Shown here: in pieces, positions 5,666 through 8,940 of the stretch
Layout: every line of letters starts with the position of its first letter
Numbering within the stretch: the first letter of the stretch is position 1
Source of the DNA: an uncultured Pirellulaceae bacterium
GTDB lineage: Bacteria; Planctomycetota; Planctomycetia; Pirellulales; Pirellulaceae
Reading direction: 5' to 3'
Length of the DNA: 8,940 bases
NCBI GenBank assembly: GCA_947258905.1
Contig: CAMYKF010000706.1
Span: forward strand, 1-8,940
Notes under the pieces: model-generated
What the model saw: only the letters and a program-made list of their open reading frames with translations
Database searches by the model: none
Told to the model about the DNA's origin: nothing
Made by a program: the position numbers and the translations under genes

Positions 5666-8600
5666 CTAGTTCGCGCCATGCGAACGCGGGACGGAGGAAC
5701 CCCGCTTGTTGCGGAAGCTGATCATATGCGGGGTCTTGATTTTTGCCTTGTGTTCCAGATCTTCCTCATCGCGTTCTTCGTCGTCATCGTGCAACTGGTC
5801 TTCCAGTTCTTCATTCCGTTCGCCGGACATGCCGGCCCTGGGAGCCACATTGCAGAAGTACTTGCCCAGCGGACCGGCGAGAATGGCGGGCAACAGAATC
5901 AGGTCGCCGATGAGGGCCGCTACCAGCAGAATCAACATCAAGACGCCAAAACGCTGGGTGGGCATAAAGGTACTGAACGCAAACGCCGACAGGCCAAAGC
6001 CGCCAATCAACGTGGTCTGGGTCATTGCGCTGGCCACCTTTTTGTAGGACAGGCGGATGGCATCCAGCCGTGACATGCCCCGGGCAATCCCGTGGCGGAA
6101 CCAGTTGAGGAAGTGAATCGTATCGTCAACGGCCACACCCATCGCGACGCTGGCGGTCATCATCGACCCGATATCGACGAGTTTGCCGAGATGCCCCATC
6201 GCTCCAAAGATCATGACGATCGGGAATACGTTGGGAATCATGGCGATCATCCCGGCACGGAAGTTCAGAGCATTGCCAAAATTTAACCGCCGACCCCAGG
6301 GCCGCAATAACACCATCATGACCAGTGCGATCATGACGAAGGCCAGACAAATACTCTCAATCAGACTTTGCAGCAGTGAACGCTGGGCTTTGTAAACGAT
6401 TGGCACAATGCCTGTGTAGGAAGTCGTGACCAGCGATTCTACGTCGCCCTGGGCCTTGCGATCGGCCGCGGTCAGCATGCCAGGCAGCGGCTGTTTGGTG
6501 ACGGGATCGATTTCAAAACGATAATCGTTGGCAATAATCACGCTGCCGGCCTGATTCACGATCTGCCGGTTCAGGAACGGATGATCGGCGTGATCTTCCA
6601 GCACGATGACGCAATCGGCCCCCTGCATTAGCGTCTCCATGGCCGAATCGCTGGGTGCCTCGTCCATGATGTCCAGATCCAGCCAGAAAAAGCTGCGGGA
6701 ATCCATGGGCTTCAGCTTACGACGGAATCCGCAATTCTCCAGCAAGTCGTGCATCGTGTTGGCGAAAATCGCCGTCTGGGCAACCCTGCCATCCTCGGTC
6801 AGGCCGATGTAGGGTTCGGGCTCGCCGGGATCGGCGCGGCGTGCCGGAGCCGGCCCGATCACGATAACGCGACCCTTGTTCCGGGCCTGGTCACCGTGAA
6901 TCAGGTGGATTTCGTTGAGAATCTTGTTCTTGTAGCGATAGGCGGCCATACAGGGCTCGACTACCGTCTTGAGTTCGCCCACAAACTGGCCGTAATCCAC
7001 ATTGTTCAGCGCCGCCAGTCGCAGGCTGATGCGCCACAATTCAGCCAGCGAATCCTGTTCGACACGCAGGTAGTCCTGTTTCAGCAACGCCACGCGATTA
7101 TGTTGCAACTCCCTTTCCACCCAACTCCGCGATCTGGCAGCCCGCTCCTGCGAACCGACTACGGTCGAAATCGGTGTTGTCAAATCCGTGGACATGACAT
7201 TGCCGATCACGCGTCGCTCATCCACTGCACTTTCGTCACCGAACACCTGCAGCACATATCGCCTGACGCGATCGGACAATTCCATCCGCTGCAACATGGA
7301 CAGTTTAAAGTCGGCTTCCAGCAAGTCCTCGGTCGTTATGAGGTCCGGAGGTGGCAACTCTTCAGGACGAATCTGTGCATCGCCATCAACATTGATGACC
7401 AGTTCCATCGGCACCAGCTTGCCAAGGTTTTCTTCCATCCAGCGATAGTCATTGAGGATTTTGGCATCGCTGCGGAACAGCTTGAGCAACTGGACCGAAG
7501 TCTCAATGCGAGCAATGCCGAGGGCAAAAATGCCCATCAGGATCAGCCCGATTACCGTGACGACGGCATGGTGTTTCACCACAATTTGACCAACACGACC
7601 CCAGAATCGCTCGACGTAGGTCGTGATGCTGAATTTTTCTTTCTCTGATTCGTCCTCATCCTCACGCTTGCGGCCATATCCTGGCGGCCAGATGGTCAGC
7701 GACGCGGGCAAATAGGTGAACAGCAGTACGACCGTGGCCAAAGTTGCGATGGCCGAGAAGAACCCGAACTTGTTGATCGGAGTCAGCGAACTGGTGCACA
7801 GTGAAATCAGACCCAGCGCGGTTGTGAATGAGGCCAGTGCACACGGGAACAAGCCATGCTGGACGGCGATATCCGCAGCGCGGCCCTCCCCTTTTTCCTC
7901 GCAGGCGTCGCGATAGTAGTTAACAACGTGGACTGCCCCCGACAGCCCCAGCACATAGACCAGCGACGGCATCGTCATCAGGACGGCGTCGAGCGTACCA
8001 CCAAGAAACCACACAAATGCCAGACTGGAAATGGCCGCCACGCCACCCACAAAAAACAGCATCATCGTGACGCGGATGCTGCGAAAACTGAGCCATGCCA
8101 GTGAAATGCCGATGAAGCCCGACAGGCTGACCAGGCGAAACAGGGTGATCGAGCCTTCTTCATCAATGGCCACATTGTCGACCGGCGGACCACCTATATG
8201 CAGGTTTTCCGCCTTGATGCCACAGCGACCAGTAGCCAGTTCCAGAATCCGGCCTCGCGGCTTGCCCAGCACCGGACGACCGACGGCCCGCGTCAGTTCT
8301 TGCAGCACCGGGTCATTCAATGTCACGACAAAACAGGTTTGTCGCGCCGGTGGCGTAACATCCAGACGCTTGAACAGTCGATACCAGTGCTCCAGCTGGT
8401 GGCTGGGCGGCGCGGCCTGCAGATTCGCCAGCTGACCGGCGTATTCCTTTTCAACCAGTTCATCGACAAACGCCTGGAATTCGACTTGCCGGTCGGCATC
8501 CATCTGCCGCAATTCCTCTTCAGGAATCACTTCCAGAAAGGAATCCAGTGTCCAGTCAAATTCGGGAACGGGAGTCGGTCCGAACAGAACACCCGTCAGT

Positions 8601-8940
8601 CGCTTGTGAGTCTCGATCTCGGCTTCAAAGGCAGCTTTCTCGTCCTCGCCGTAATCGCCAACGATCATGGTGCCATCGGGGCCAGCCATCCGTTCAAAGA
8701 TGTCGGGCCCGGTAATCACGTCGGTGAAAAACCGCGCAAACAGCAATGACGGATCGTTGAAAAAACGGTTGTCGGTCGTGGCACCAAATCGTTTGACAAA
8801 GGTGCCGTCGGCTTCATTGGTGCCGTTGAGGAATCGATGAATGAACCGGCCGCCGGCATCGATCAGGTTGTTCTGGCCATTCCATTTAAAAATGCTGCCG
8901 TCCTGGCGAATGAAGTACCACTGGTGGTTCTTTCCCAGTA
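5666..8940 (-). CDS. RND/MMPL-family membrane exporter (partial, N-terminus beyond right edge)
   Basis: RND/MMPL proteins use the proton gradient to export lipids or other hydrophobic compounds across the inner membrane. The frame stays open from 8746 to 8940, adding 64 codons. The TTG at 8746 is therefore internal, and the true start with TM1 lies off the window. Numbering from that codon: end of periplasmic loop 1 (to about 200); five or six helices around 201-353; a charged cytoplasmic linker (about 357-385); TM7 (390-411); a very large loop 2 (412-790); and helices near 790-814, 828-850, 855-880, 905-927 and 933-958. TM10 has the family motif VAVDDTIHFLNWFR; the matching TM4 motif, LGLSGAVHVVNYYRD, lacks both aspartates. 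The C-terminus ends in a tail with 15 Asp/Glu in 24 residues (976-999). At least 1090 residues are visible. Substrate is unknown. The 278-base gap suggests it is not in the downstream operon. Confidence 0.88.
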   Translation of the reverse strand, partial: LGKNHQWYFIRQDGSIFKWNGQNNLIDAGGRFIHRFLNGTNEADGTFVKRFGATTDNRFFNDPSLLFARFFTDVITGPDIFERMAGPDGTMIVGDYGEDEKAAFEAEIETHKRLTGVLFGPTPVPEFDWTLDSFLEVIPEEELRQMDADRQVEFQAFVDELVEKEYAGQLANLQAAPPSHQLEHWYRLFKRLDVTPPARQTCFVVTLNDPVLQELTRAVGRPVLGKPRGRILELATGRCGIKAENLHIGGPPVDNVAIDEEGSITLFRLVSLSGFIGISLAWLSFRSIRVTMMLFFVGGVAAISSLAFVWFLGGTLDAVLMTMPSLVYVLGLSGAVHVVNYYRDACEEKGEGRAADIAVQHGLFPCALASFTTALGLISLCTSSLTPINKFGFFSAIATLATVVLLFTYLPASLTIWPPGYGRKREDEDESEKEKFSITTYVERFWGRVGQIVVKHHAVVTVIGLILMGIFALGIARIETSVQLLKLFRSDAKILNDYRWMEENLGKLVPMELVINVDGDAQIRPEELPPPDLITTEDLLEADFKLSMLQRMELSDRVRRYVLQVFGDESAVDERRVIGNVMSTDLTTPISTVVGSQERAARSRSWVERELQHNRVALLKQDYLRVEQDSLAELWRISLRLAALNNVDYGQFVGELKTVVEPCMAAYRYKNKILNEIHLIHGDQARNKGRVIVIGPAPARRADPGEPEPYIGLTEDGRVAQTAIFANTMHDLLENCGFRRKLKPMDSRSFFWLDLDIMDEAPSDSAMETLMQGADCVIVLEDHADHPFLNRQIVNQAGSVIIANDYRFEIDPVTKQPLPGMLTAADRKAQGDVESLVTTSYTGIVPIVYKAQRSLLQSLIESICLAFVMIALVMMVLLRPWGRRLNFGNALNFRAGMIAMIPNVFPIVMIFGAMGHLGKLVDIGSMMTASVAMGVAVDDTIHFLNWFRHGIARGMSRLDAIRLSYKKVASAMTQTTLIGGFGLSAFAFSTFMPTQRFGVLMLILLVAALIGDLILLPAILAGPLGKYFCNVAPRAGMSGERNEELEDQLHDDDEERDEEDLEHKAKIKTPHMISFRNKRGSSVPRSHGAN

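Noticed and set aside
5392..5679. A 95-codon minus-strand frame filling the gap between the exporter and DAHP synthase genes, starting with ATG and overlapping the exporter end by 14 bases
   Set aside because: The peptide has no recognisable motif and an irregular composition, and no Shine-Dalgarno sequence precedes it. It also runs through the 12-bp tandem repeat, whose length is a multiple of three and so keeps the frame open by chance.
5666..8746. Taking the TTG at 8746 as the exporter start
   Set aside because: The same frame is open through all 64 upstream codons to the edge, with protein-like sequence (for example HQWYFIRQDGSIFKWNG). The family also needs a TM1 that is absent here.

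Overview
All supported genes in this window lie on the minus strand and are packed tightly, so transcription runs from the right edge to the left edge. Base composition is moderately GC-rich. One gene uses a TTG start, three of the four visible starts have no Shine-Dalgarno sequence, and the large transporter resembles the MMPL/RND exporters common in Planctomycetota. I therefore infer a planctomycete-like (Pirellula/Rhodopirellula-type) chromosome. This rests on family resemblance recalled from knowledge; no search was run.

Layout in the direction of transcription: (1) 8940-5666, an RND/MMPL-family membrane exporter whose N-terminus lies beyond the right edge and whose C-terminus is a highly acidic tail. 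(2) 5665-5388, a 278-base intergenic region. It holds a tandem 12-bp repeat nested in a 32-bp near-palindrome, a spaced direct repeat, and a weak terminator-like hairpin followed by a T-run. (3) 5387-4017, a class II (plant/mycobacterial-type) DAHP synthase, the first enzyme of the shikimate pathway, with all four metal ligands visible. (4) 4020-1165, a full-length UvrA-type excinuclease ATPase with two ABC cassettes and zinc modules but non-standard signature motifs. (5) 1168-101, a ThiF/MoeB-type E1-like adenylyltransferase with both zinc CxxC pairs, a candidate catalytic cysteine and a C-terminal extension that is not a rhodanese. (6) 86-1, the start of a protein beginning with a transmembrane helix, cut by the left edge.

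Items 3 to 6 look like one operon. The DAHP synthase stop overlaps the uvrA start (ATGA), the uvrA stop overlaps the thiF/moeB start (TTGA), and only 14 bases separate the thiF/moeB stop from the next start, which has a good Shine-Dalgarno sequence. The functions are mixed: aromatic biosynthesis, nucleotide excision repair, sulfur-carrier activation and a membrane protein. Co-translation looks more certain than any shared pathway. I found no defence island, mobile element, CRISPR array or RNA gene. The most unusual items are the repeat structure ahead of the operon, the divergent UvrA, and the asymmetric, large-looped RND exporter.
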